A stretch of DNA of 64,000 nt, from the NCBI GenBank assembly GCA_010094025.1, contig ML991778.1:310001-374000 (forward strand). Reading direction: 5' to 3'. This DNA is from Viridothelium virens. Its lineage: Eukaryota; Ascomycota; Dothideomycetes; Trypetheliales; Trypetheliaceae. This document shows positions 47,187 to 58,380 of the stretch, in pieces. Under the pieces are notes generated by a model. The model was not told the origin of the DNA. It did no database searches and saw only the letters and a list, made by a program, of their open reading frames with translations. Made by a program: the position numbers and the translations under genes. Positions within the stretch are counted from its first letter, which is position 1, and every line of letters begins with the position of its first letter.

Positions 47187-48693
47187 ATGGCTTCTGCCGA
47201 TGTTGAAGCGCCGCCAGCAAGCCCTGCACCAAGTCTACCGGACTATGTTCTCAACCCAAATGCCGTACTCCAGGACAGTGAAGCTGCATGGCGTTATGGG
47301 CGAGCTCCAGACTACTCAAAGACCAGGCAATTCTACTTAGAGAGTCAGTATTCTGTTCCTCTTCTGCATCATTGCATTATTACAGCAGCATAGCTGTTGT
47401 GTTTACCCACCCAACGCAGCCCCTTGCTTGTTGACGTACTTACGGAGACTTCCCACGTGGATTCCTCGTGTTGGAACCATGTCATGCACAAGCTTATCCA
47501 GTAAAATCTGTGCAAGAACCTTGTAATCCCCCATGACTCTCCAAGGGGTGAAGTCCACGGTGATACAAGATGTATCAATCCCTGCTCGCATGTACAACGA
47601 CAAGGATTGTGTACCACGCCACTGACCTTTCTTCAAGACCGCCCTCGGCCACAGAAGTATTTGAAACAATTCAAGCGACTTAGCTAATTCTCTTCGCAGC
47701 AAAGAAACACAGCCACGCAGCCGGAAGTCTTCCCGACCTTGTAGAGAATCTGGTGAAGAACTGGGAAATAGAGGCTTCATTCAAGACTCATCTGCAGGAT
47801 TGGCGGACTGTAGACAAGAGCCAATACACTTTCGCCATTAATGGGGGACCACCCCAGTCTGCCGAGCATATGCTTCAGGTTGGCACTTACAACGCTATCA
47901 TCGCTCCGAACGAATTCTACAGCCCAAAGAACTCGGACTTCTCATCAAGTCACAAGACTTTCAAGCGAATGATGCCCACATTTGCATGGGAGGTCGTTGA
48001 GGTGTATAGCGGGCCCCCTGTGGTGTCTTTCAAATGGCGCCACTGGGGAGTGATGAAGAATGACTATGTCGGCTTCAACGAGTGAGTCCCGTGTGTCGTA
48101 CAAAGTGCTTGACGGTAACACTGACTTAATCTACGTATAGCAAGGGAGAAAAGATTACAGCCAAGGCCCACGGTGGGCAAATCGACATTGAGGGAGTTAC
48201 AGTTGCCGAAGTTAATGACAAGTTGCAAGTGGTGAAGTTGGAAACATGGTTCGACCCTCTTGAGATGTTCCGCCAAATCACACCAAACGGCGTCATCAAC
48301 AAGGAGATCGTCATGAAGAGGGTCGAGCCTAATGGAACAGCCTCTCTCGGACAAGAGGATCTATCAAGCCAGACAGAAGAAGAAAAGGCAGCGCTTGGTG
48401 CAATTGCCTCTTCGGCGGTGAACGGGGAAGAGGCCATACGGACGAACCCCTCCACACTCTCAGATCCAACCATCGGGATGACGCCTAGTGCAGGGCCTGA
48501 TGCCATCGACCATCACTTAGCAAAGGAGTCTGATGAGGTCCACCCGCACCTCAAAGAGATCGAGACGGCCGTCCATCCGGGTCCTGGTGAGGCTGTTGCC
48601 GCTTCGCCAGACAGCGAAGAAACGAAGGCGACACATGAGGAGATGAGCAAAGTCACGCCGACAGAATGTCCGTTTCTCTTGAACCGCGAATAG
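47187..48693 (+). CDS. Pathogen-related-protein-like (NTF2/SnoaL-fold) protein
   Basis: Three exons, 47187-47343, 47700-48081 and 48141-48693, encode 363 residues. The central part resembles plant 'pathogen-related protein' and its fungal relatives, which have a SnoaL/NTF2-like fold: AAWRYGRAPDYSKTRQFYLE, then SLPDLVENLVKNWEIEASFK, TVDKSQYTFAINGG, SSHKTFKRMMPTFAWEVVEV and YSGPPVVSFKWRHWGVMKND, followed by DKLQVVKLETWFDPLEMFRQ. The biochemical role of the family is not settled; such folds bind small hydrophobic ligands. The C-terminal 110 residues are acidic, low-complexity and unlike the plant proteins. The first intron is 356 nt, far longer than others here, and the junction (YLE-T-KKHSHAAG) rests on its acceptor CTCTTCGCAG. 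Confidence 0.85.
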
Positions 48694-51600
48694 CCGGTGG
48701 TTGTTTTGCATGCCATTGCCTTCAACCGCTCCTTCTCGTGTGGACACTCTGACGTGATGGTTGTAAGCTTGCAGGCAGCAGAGGAGCTCTTGGTCGAAAT
48801 TCTTGATACGACTCGTGACGGCTGAAGACATCATGATAGACATCCCCACGGCCTAGCTGACACTGTGCGCCAGCATTTTGGTCCAGATCCTATGTTCTTT
48901 GGTGTTCAGCAGTGGCGACATCCGCGTCGCTCATGACTTGTACACTTTGCCCATTCTGTGATGCGTCTGATGACCTTCGATGTGTAATGCTACTCATGTA
49001 TCCGAATACAATCCCAAAATGTTCTGAGGATTCGATCCAAATCAACCCCTATGCTAAGTATTTCTGCTCATTTTCAGCTTGTGTGACTCATGTTCACGGT
49101 CACCTGGCTAAATGCTGGAAGCTATACACGTGGTGGATCCATCGTCCACGGCTCAGCATACGGCCATCCCGAGATTCATTCTCCCCAATCAACGTAGCCT
49201 ACGACTAAGATGCGCAAAAGTATTGATGTCACGGATCTGGCTTTTCTGCTTAACAGTCTTAGGCGCCTGCAGCCACCATAAATGCACAGGCCTGGATTGC
49301 CACTGCGCAGGTCAATCAAGCTGAACGAACTTCATGCGCCACAGCATGCGCCACAATATTTCGTAGACAGCTTGACAGTAGGCACACTAGTTCCAAAACT
49401 TCGAGGCTAGTGTAACACTGATTGGGCCACTTTTCTCGGACATGAAGTCGTTGGCCAAGGACGAAGGCAGGCATCCGTAAAATGGTGGCTAAGAGGTGCT
49501 CGCCTCAGCTTCCATGGTCATCACTAGTGGATACGGAGTACGGCGTACGGAGTACCACGAGGACCCACGAGTGCAACAGAGTACCAGACGATGGTAGGAC
49601 CGGTGGGAGTAGATACGGAGCACCTGGTAGGCACATATCACAACCGCGGAGAAGACCGGAAATTCAAAGCCGCCGAGCGAAGTCAGAACCGGCCACGACC
49701 GGTTGCCCACTCTCTTGCACTTCTCTCGAATGGTTTATGACTAACAGAAGATTCAATTGCCATCTACGGAAAACGTTGCCACTTTGCAAGTTTTTGGGGA
49801 CCGGCAATTACGCCGACAAGAATACTCCGTACTCTGCAGGTTGTTGAATGCGAAAAGAACAGCAAGAAATGCCCCGTTCACGTGCAGTAGGGTATCCACC
49901 TGCAGCCGTTCGTTCTGCACCGAGACATGGCTAGACACAGGAGAAAGTGGGCAAGCTCTCTCTACTGCAAATCATCGAGCAAAGTCGCCGACGAGAGCCG
50001 CCCACGTAATTTCCAAGTTCTCGAATGTCACGACATGATTAGCATGACGAGATTGACCGTCAGAGAGGAGGAAATGGGAGTGGGAAGGATGCTGTCCAAC
50101 AGCGAGGGCGAAGAGAAGAGTCATGTCGGTCATCAGCGTCACGCCGTCAGCGGCGAATTAGGCTGCAACCGGCGATCCGTGCGCCACCATGCCCATCTCA
50201 AACCACAATCCCCCTTAAACATGGCGAACTAAGTAATTATCCTACTTTTTCTCTTTCAGATGGCTTGACTGCTTGGGGTCTGGCGTGAAAACGCAGCTGG
50301 GGCCCCCAGTCACGACGGGTCATCACGACGATGGTGATTCGCTGGACGGGAGGCTCCCGCATGGGATCGTTGTCCTCATCGATCGCATCGAAGCTCGCTC
50401 CTTGGTCCCCAACTCGCCAGCATCAGCTCACCGCAGCTGGAGAAATTGGGCGAGTTGGATGGGGTGCGGCTCTAAGCAGGAGCTGCTCGGGGTTTGATTT
50501 CTGACAGATGCTATTTTCGCTATTTTCCAGACACTGAAAAGAAATTCCACGCGGTCGCAGGAGGCGACGAGGTTGGGGTGAAACTAAATTGGCAAAGGGA
50601 GAGTTTCCTAGCATAGCTCCCGATGCGTGGATCCATGCAGCAAGCAGGCCACGCTGGCGGCCTTGAGGAAGTGCCCACAACGGGACGGAAGCACAGCACT
50701 CTCAGATAATACCTAAGTAGCCGCAGAGGATAGCCCAGCTCAGAAATCCGGCCGGGTCGTACGCAACTCGTAGTAAGGTGGGAGCCGCCGTGTCGCAGGC
50801 GGAGTCGGAAAGGGTTGGGGTTGCCACTGGTTCGATGGGTTGATGAAAATCTGGCGGCGGGCGTTTCCTCGGGAATTGGGGAAGGGCAGGCGCGGAAAGG
50901 TCATACGGAGCAGAAGTGTAGAATAATGGGCATGTCCGAAGAAGGGGGAGGGCTGATCCAGACAGGCAGAGGCTCTCTCAACGATCGCAGTGTGGGTGAT
51001 GATGGGCTGGAATCGCTGGAATCTAGGCAACGCGCACGTCTTTTCCCGACTTACCCTTGGTCGGCCTTGCTCGACCCTTGGTGGTGGTGGCCAAGGTGTG
51101 ACTCTGCATCGGCGCACGGGCCAGCACAGCGAGAGCAGTAGAAAGGACTTCGCCCCTCTGGCTGTGCCCGCCTTGACGCTGCTCCCCATGAGCGCGAGCA
51201 CCCACGGCAACGATGCTTAACTACACCTCCACCACCATCTCTCACTCTTCTGTCCGCCGCCCCAAGCAGTCTCGCACTGCTGTCTGAATCCTTTGCGTTT
51301 GCCTGTGCATCCGCATCCGCGACCGCAACCGCATCCGGGCCTCACTTGCCTCGACTCGTCTCATCAAACACGTTTGCTGCCTCCTCTTTGTCACACTGGG
51401 CACTTGACCAACCGATCGAGTCATACCCTCGCCACTCTTCCCTGTGAATACTCACCTCGTCTGCTGCTTATTATTAATATTTTCCCTTTGTTATTGATAC
51501 CCCCTTCCGCGCGCTCTCTCTCGTGCCTTGCAGCGAGTCACCAACTCTGACCCGCCAAATCTCCACTCCTCCGACCACCCCTTCAAAATAATTTCCGCCG

Positions 51601-51795
51601 CCGCCGCCGCCATATACTACGACGACAAAGAAATCATCTCTTGATCTTTAAACCAACAAAACCCTTACTCCGACTACGAACCCGATAGCCTGCTTCTCTG
51701 ATCAGGAAATATCGTCTCTTGTGGCTGTGGCGAACCTGCACAGGTAACCGCTATCCCCCACAGCAGTCACCTTTTCATCTCCAAAAAAATTCACC
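48694..51795. other. Long intergenic region and distal cyclin leader
   Basis: No protein gene is supported in these 3.1 kb. The part at 49500-49850 holds copies of the TACGGAGTA motif. From about 51200 the plus strand becomes strongly pyrimidine-rich (CTCTCT, CCGCCGCCGCC near 51597-51611), as in long transcribed leaders of fungal regulatory genes. The transcription start of the cyclin gene probably lies in this part. Confidence 0.5.
49532..49831. repeat. Segment bounded by inverted TACGGAGTA copies (possible MITE)
   Basis: Two direct copies of TACGGAGTA (49532-49540 and 49546-49554) face an inverted copy TACTCCGTA at 49823-49831. The ends can be read as terminal inverted repeats of about 11 bp (AGTACGGAGTA-like). 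The segment is about 300 bp, non-coding and the right size for a miniature inverted-repeat element. No target-site duplication is clear, so the element reading is tentative. Confidence 0.35.
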
Positions 51796-51900
51796 ATGGT
51801 CATCTACATAAACGAATGCTCTCCGGTCCACCGTCTGCCTGCTGTCGCCACTATATCTGAGTCAAACATGTCTTTCACCGAGGGCTCGTCCCTCTGCTAA
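51796..51900 (+). CDS. Upstream ORF (34 aa) in the cyclin leader
   Basis: A short frame, MVIYINECSPVHRLPA through SFTEGSSLC, starts in a strong context (TTCACCATGG) and ends at 51898-51900, about 500 nt before the cyclin start at 52398. If the leader includes this stretch, most scanning ribosomes would meet it first. That fits translational control of a cell-cycle cyclin, but expression is inferred. It could also be removed by a leader intron or lie upstream of the transcription start. Confidence 0.4.
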   Translation: MVIYINECSPVHRLPAVATISESNMSFTEGSSLC

Positions 51901-52397
51901 GCCTCGCGTACTTTGACGAACTCGGTTTATTTATCGCGACTCCCCCTCGCCGTGAATAAGCTCTGCTTTTTCGAAGGACAAGTGCGCAGAAGGCTTGAAA
52001 CAACAAGGCACACGTTTTTGCAGTACTGTGCAGCACGGTGACCGGAGAGGAAGGCTTTGGCAAGGAATCGTTGTTACGAACTGCTTCTGGATCTTCGGCA
52101 TCGATACCTTCAACTCACTAAAGCTTGACCAATCCCCCTCCACTGACGGAGCAACACGTTGGAAGTTCGATTGCTCGTGTTACTGACGAGCAAAGAATTG
52201 GCGTTTGTCTCCTTTTGCACCTCTACGGATCTGTCTACCGGTCAATATCTACGGGCGTTCCATATACCTTGGAGCACTACAGCTTTCTTTGCGGACTTCC
52301 TTTCGGACAATCTGCACGTCTGATTGTTCCCAGCACTCTTTATAATTCTCCTAATCCTCTCCATTTAGTCATTTACTCCTGCAGTCTTCACATCAAT

Positions 52398-55040
52398 ATG
52401 AGCATGCCATGGGAGCCCTTCCAATTACCTCCCAAGGTTGCACATGAGTCCCAGCTATCGGACATGGTCCTCAGCTGCGAAAAATCATATCAACAACGTC
52501 AACAACCTTTCGTCACCGATGCAAGGATCGGGACCCTACAGAAACAGAGTGTTTCCTACCCGACCGCTCTAGCCGAAACATATCCTTATGAACCATCGAT
52601 AGCATCATCGGCGTCGTCCTCGGTCTCCTCTGTTTTCTCAGATACCGCTTCTCAGACGTCTTCAGCATCGTCGAACTCTCAAGCTGAAGTCGATGAGTTA
52701 TCTTCGGATCATTCGAATGCTCCTTCACTCAATGAATTCAACCTCACCACTTTCTACCCCGGTGTATACCATGGGCAACAGCCATTCTTGGCGGCGAAGA
52801 ATCCTGCCATCAGCATCCAGGTTCCTGCGCAGGCTCCGCTGGAGCTCCGCCGGAACCCTCGACGATGCTCTCTGGTTGGTGACCAACGGCCTCCTCCATT
52901 AGTACGACAAAGTGAGCGTAAAGTGAACTTCGTCGATAATCTTGTCGGTGAGCTAACATTCCCTCCTTCTTTTTTTCCCTACACTTCAACAGCTGAGACC
53001 TACGTTTGAGATTCTGCTACACAAATGGTTGAGGTAATTTGGCCGCTTTCCGTTGTTCCCTGCCGTTCTGAGAGTGGGAGTGGGAGAGGGGTTTTACCTC
53101 TTCGTACTTTCATCCAGGAAACCCTTCGAAGATCCAGGACGAGCTACTCGACACTGCAAGTTGCTCTTTATTATTTGATCTTGATCAAACCATATGTGCC
53201 AAAATGTGATTTCACCATGGAACAACCTGGAGATAACGAATCATTTCGTGCTCTTCAATGTGGTCGACGCATGTTCTTGGCATCACTCATCTTGGCCTCG
53301 AAATATCTGCAGGATCGAAACTTCTCTGCAAGAGCTTGGAGTAAAATTTCTGGGCTGAAAACGCACGAAATCAATACCAACGAAATGACATTTCTCACGG
53401 CCATCAGTTGGAGCCTCCACATTCCGGACGGCATATTTGAGCGATGGACTGAAATCGTACTAAAGTACACCCCATTATCTCAATCTCAACAGTCTCCATG
53501 TGCGCCTGCAGCGCGTACGTGCTCAAGTTGGAAATCAATTGTCCTCCGACTGACTCCAAAACTCGATACTATCGACATGCCTACGTCAAGTCCCACGAGC
53601 CCAAGTTACTCCTGGGTCAACAGCGGCATGCGGAATTTGCATCTGCCTTCGACTCCGACGCCTACTTCTGAGGTATTCAAATCGACTTCGCAAGAAGGTA
53701 CTCCTACACCATGCGGGAGCAAGGCCCTGCCTGAAGATCGCTTGAAAAAACAACCCAGCATCTCTAATCTTACCCCAGCTCGCTTCCTCGAACCAAAGCC
53801 AGACATGCCCCCGCCAACCCCATGTCTGGCTCGTATGGGTCCATTGCCTACGCCACAGATGACGCCGTCTTCTGCAGCCTCTAACACTCCGGCTGTGAGT
53901 GTTAGCAGCTGCCCAGCATCCCGTCGTCCTTCAATGGTATCTGCCATGGCCCAAGTTCAAAATGCATGTCTGGCGAGGACGACAGTCGATCAATGGATTG
54001 CCCCTGCTCCGCAGCCAATGAAGAACAGCAGCTGCGGTCTCGAGCAATACAGCCTTTCTAGAAGGTCATCCGTCGCCAGATCGACTTCTTCTGGCTCAAG
54101 CCCCGAGTCCATGATATCTGACGTGACCTCACGTTCCTCTCGTGCTTCATCCATCTCTTCAGTCTCCTCCGTTCCGAACTGGGCGCCTACCTGCAAGCTT
54201 GCACGGCTGGCGACGTGTCGGAACGCGAAACTGCCGATCCCAGGACAAGCACATGGTTCAAATGTCAAGGACTCGTGCAACAATGTTAGCATCATAGATA
54301 CAGATCTTGCACGGCCAGAAGCCATTATCAGTGAGGAAGCCCTGGCCCAAAGCCCCGACTCACTAGACTGTCTATCACTCAGTCAACCAGCCACAGCGAT
54401 CAAGATGCCTCTGAGGAAAAAGCCGTCAACTGTCTTCGCCACGCCGGCCACACCCCAGAAACAAAACAAGAACAATCCGCGTGATACCACCATTCTCGCC
54501 AAGTCAGAGACCAAGCATAGCCGCAAACGCGGCCGCTCCTCAACCGAGTTTACTCTCCAGCAAAACGTGCGCGACTTGCTCTCAGCCACACCTAGTATGT
54601 ACGCGGCCCAGAATTCTGAGCCTGTAGTTCGTCCGGACATGCTTCGCGCCGACAGCTCGTCCTCGGTGCGTTCCTGCTCTACCATTCTCAGCTCCAGCAG
54701 CAGCGTTTCGTACGGGCATAGCCGCAGCACCTCTGCCTTCTCCACTGCCTCCGTCTCGAACCTGAACTCGGAAGCTGCAACTCCCTGTCTACTCCAAGCA
54801 GACGAGGACTCGTCGTTTGTCGCGAACGAGAACGGACAGGTCAGAGGTACGAGCAGGGCCGTTCAGAGCCCGCATGCCAATCGGAGGCCTCGCTTGCCCG
54901 TCGAAAAGGATGGTGCGGGAAAGAAGAGGGCTTGTTGCTGCGCTGAGCAGGAAAGAAGGGGCCGGAGTGGCAGTCGAGGGAGAACGACTGCGGGGTTGCC
55001 GGTGGTCGAAGGACCGGGGATGTGGGAAGGGGTTTTATAG
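52398..55040 (+). CDS. Pcl1/Pcl2-type G1 cyclin
   Basis: Two exons, 52398-52947 and 53011-55040, encode 859 residues. The 63-nt intron (GTGAGC...TTTGAG) splits an Asp codon and gives FVDNLV-DSATQMVEVIWP, the usual lead into the cyclin box of fungal Pcl cyclins. The box (about 195-335) contains LPLRTFIQETLRRSRTSYST, LQVALYYLILIKPYV, CGRRMFLASLILASKYLQDR and NTNEMTFLTAISWSLHIP. Such cyclins partner the Pho85 family kinase in morphogenesis and G1/S control. The N-terminal 183 residues are Ser-rich and disordered. The C-terminal 500 residues are low-complexity Ser/Thr/Pro sequence with many possible phosphorylation sites and a basic end (RGRSGSRGRTTAG). The in-frame extension back to 52125 lacks an ATG. 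Confidence 0.92.
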
Positions 55041-56982
55041 GCGGTGGGAGATGTGCAGGGGATGATATCGAGGTGATACTTGCAGAAAGCTCGGGAGTTG
55101 CTGTTGCTACTATATTTGGTGGAGATTGCAGAGAAATATTGATGAAGAAACTACCCCACCTACCTACATCACTACTCATCCAAAAGCCTCTTAGGAACCA
55201 AAAGGGCTTGGAAGAACATATCATTATCGAAGCTCAATTGCTTACCTTTGACCCTTTCGGGAGTTTCTATCGATACCACTGAAGAGGTGCAAAATGGGAT
55301 GACACCTCTGGGGACAAAATGGCAAAGAGATAGGTGCGATGGAGCAGCCTGCTGATGACGGTGTGTTTGTGTTATGTCACCCGGGGGCTTGCAAAATTGC
55401 AACTCGTGCGGTTGCGCTGTACTGTAATGATAGGAAGCAAGCTCATCATTCATGCACAACATTGCTTTATTGGGGGGTTCGGCTTTGAAAACGGCTTCTG
55501 GGCTTTGACGGTGCAACGGCGATGCAGGCCGGGCGGGGTTATGATGGAACAGAGGAGAAGCTGTTGAACTAAGTAGTTGAATTCATGAACTTCAAAATTC
55601 ATGGTTGGGCGTTGGTGAGTGGACGTCGTGATGTGATTGATTGAGTGCATAGCTGGCTGCCGGCTTGAAGCAATGTGTTGTGGTATAGTTCACCATCCAT
55701 GATACGGTGAGACATCGCAGAAGTATCCCAATCATAGTAGGTTCTTTGTGCTTCATACGAATTGTTATCGTGTCCAAGTCAACTTCTCGTAGATATATTA
55801 GCAGGTTGATTTCACTTTGCATGCAACAATCTGGATTTTACTTTCAAGGTACCGAAGCAAGTTTACTATTCTATTCTCAGATACTCCGATTTAAATTTTG
55901 TACTGACGTGATCTTCTCCCCGATTTTTGTCCATTACGTTATGTTAAAAAAAGATATCTGCCGGGCCGTCCACAGCAGTGGATCCCCTGCCAACCTCAGC
56001 TTCTCTCTTTTCCTTAAAGTCCTTCTTGCTTTGATTCTGTGTATGCTTTTTTTTTTTTTTTTCATTCAACTTTACCCCGTCGTTACCGACGCCCTCAGGA
56101 AGGGAACAAAGGAGTCCGTGCTTGAGACCGAAGGATTGTCGAGCTCGAGCGACGAGGTAGTTCTTGCATAGCCGTAAAGACCGGGAGACCCCTGTGATAA
56201 TGTAAGTGAACATTGCGGTTGGACTCCAAGCCTTGGCATAGCCTCGAAAATGAAGTTCTAGAAGAGACTATTGAGCCTACGATGCCTGGTACTCCATGCA
56301 AGTCACAGGGAGTGTCTCTATCGCGAAGGAGAATAGATCGCTTTATTTCTCCTCCTTTGAAAGTTACTCGAACAACTCTTGTATATTTGATACTTTAGAT
56401 TTCCGTCCCACCCTAGCCGAGGCTGCTGGCTCAGTTCTATTACAAGTGCGCCTGTTATCAGGACGAGTTCATCTTGGCATCCACATCTCGGCTCTTTTTT
56501 GCACTTAGGGGAGGTGCTGCCTTTCCTTCGGGGAGGGCGCCACTTCGTGTCCCAAAATTGATACTCTATTTTATTTTTGCATATGGATAGCAGAAGGAGA
56601 AAAGTGAAGATCGTGCTTGCTCTTCAAATGACATGTGAGATACTATATGCACGGTAGAGGAAGATAGAGCACCTAGATTCGTCTTCGAAGCTCATTTGCT
56701 ACAGTGCATGAAAGCGGACCTGAATGAAGTTCTCAGAACATATCTCATGAAAAAGCAGCGAGTATAGTTTACATAATTTCTTCCCCTGGGTATAGGTTAA
56801 GAAGTCGGGAAGTCGATGTAATTATTTCATTTACAACTGGTATAGTACAGACCCTCCAGAACCTCCAAGTAGGGTGTAACTTTTTCAGGAAGCTCAAATC
56901 TGATACAACGCCTTCTTGCTCCTACCATGACCATCTATCTTCCCCAGTTAGCTCACGAGAATCCTTTGTCTTCAATGATTAC
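55041..56982. other. Intergenic between cyclin and YIF1 (1.9 kb)
   Basis: Converging genes flank this region. A T16 run lies at 56047-56062. A plus-strand frame at 55707-56171 has a hydrophobic stretch around the T run followed by an acidic Ser-rich end, but the hydrophobic part is largely the poly-Phe product of the homopolymer and there is no initiator in good context. I do not call a gene. Confidence 0.45.
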
Positions 56983-58175
56983 CTAGCCGGCAGCTTTCTG
57001 AGCGACCTTTGTGGCCCCCTCTTGACGACTCAGTATCCACATGAGCGCCAATTGAACAACATAGCTGTAGCCTGCCAAAAACCAAGTCCTTCGACTCCGT
57101 TGAGCTCGAGCGACTGTTTGAGTTGGAGCACTGGATTGATCTGGTCGCGATTCAGGAAGGAGGACGTAACGAAGAGAACGAAGCTGCCGTGATGCATTGT
57201 CAGATTGAAGCATATCTCTCAAGGATGGGCAGATGATGCTGAAAGAGGCTTACCAAGAAAAATGCATCTGCGAAGTAACAGTACAAAAAGACACCCCAGC
57301 CTACCCAGCCTCCTGTACCCTTTCCACCGTTGACGATCTCAGCAACGACAAGCGTGACAATAATGCCAACAAATTTGTATCCAGAGTAAGCTACCAAATC
57401 TAAAAGTTGACTTTCGTTAGAGATGCTCAGGATGTAGCACCCCAGCTTCAACCCCAATATCTCAAATATTACTACACCAAAGGCAGTCGTGGCTGTCAAG
57501 CCTAAAAGCTCTGGGTGGAACGCTCCTCTTAAACCAGCAAGTAGAGTAGAAAGGAGGATATAGGTCACGAAGGCCATGACGGGTATGTACATGTCGGGGC
57601 TATTGATGTCGTCGCGAGGGGGAAGGAAGACAGAGGGAGAATCTTGAGCGCCATTGGGATTGAAGGCCTGTTTGCGAGACCATGGTCTGTGTCTCCAGGG
57701 AAAGAGGACTAGGAAGAGTTTGTGGACAACGTAGGAGTTGGAGACGTTAAAATAATGTTTTAGTGCCGAGACATTGATGTAGCGATTGAACTGGCAGGCA
57801 TGTGAGCGAAATGAATGTCTATGGCAACTTATCCTCGACAGTAGACAGCTTCTAGTCTGTTCTTTACAAGTGACGGGTGTGACATACATTTTGCTCCATG
57901 TACTCCTGCCCAGCCATTACAGCACTCTTCCCAACCTGGAACCCCATTTGCGCCGTTGAATCGTTCATGAAGCCGCCGAATGCCGGATTCATGTAGCCAC
58001 CACCGTGCTGCTGTGGTTGCTGTCCGCCGTAGCCTCCATATCCTTGTGATTGCGGCGTCCCCTGTGGAGGAGGAGGTGAGCGAAGCTGAGGGACCGTCGA
58101 GACATGCTGAGGGACAGGATGGTGGAGAGGAGGCGAATGCGCAGGAGGAATATTCGAATATGGTGGTCTTTGCAT
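56983..58175 (-). CDS. yif1: Yif1-type ER-Golgi vesicle transport protein
   Basis: Three minus-strand exons, 58175-57888, 57790-57254 and 57183-56983, encode 341 residues. Yif1 works with Yip1 and Ypt GTPases in COPII vesicle traffic between ER and Golgi. The N-terminal 70 residues are cytosolic and rich in Pro, Gly and Gln (QGYGGYGGQQPQQHGGG). Family blocks are FMNDSTAQMGFQVGKSAVMA, QEYMEQN-FNRYINVSALKHY, YVVHKLFLVLFPWRHRPWSR and the DDINSPDMYIPVMAFVTYIL start of the five-helix membrane region. The last junction, ADAFFL-LRSLRYVLLPES, restores a conserved stretch, and the protein ends with a final membrane helix (SYVVQLALMWIL). Introns are 97 and 70 nt. The gene shares its promoter region with the SRP receptor gene. 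Confidence 0.95.
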
Positions 58176-58380
58176 CGTGAAAAACTTCAATAGGTAGTCA
58201 AGCAAGTGTGTGCTATTGCGAGCAGAAAGACAGTTTGCGGACAAACGCAGGCACCAAAATTATAATACACGCGAAGCGGTGAACTCCGGCAGAATAGTTG
58301 TCTACGCCAATCTTGCGGGCAATTACGTAGCCGAGCAGCTCTTCCGCAGATCCGACTTGTCTCGACAGAGCGTTGACGAT
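58176..58380. promoter_or_regulatory. Bidirectional promoter, yif1 / srp101
   Basis: Only 205 bp separate the start codons of two head-to-head genes that both serve the early secretory pathway. Both transcripts must begin inside or very near this segment. Shared control, for example by secretory stress, is plausible but not shown by any motif I can name. Confidence 0.6.

Noticed and set aside
52125-52397. In-frame upstream extension of the cyclin coding region
   Set aside because: It has no ATG, and the peptide does not look like the Ser-rich N-terminus that follows 52398.
55707-56171. Plus-strand frame of 154 codons with a hydrophobic segment and acidic tail
   Set aside because: The hydrophobic core is mostly the poly-Phe translation of a T16 run, and there is no good initiator or known family.
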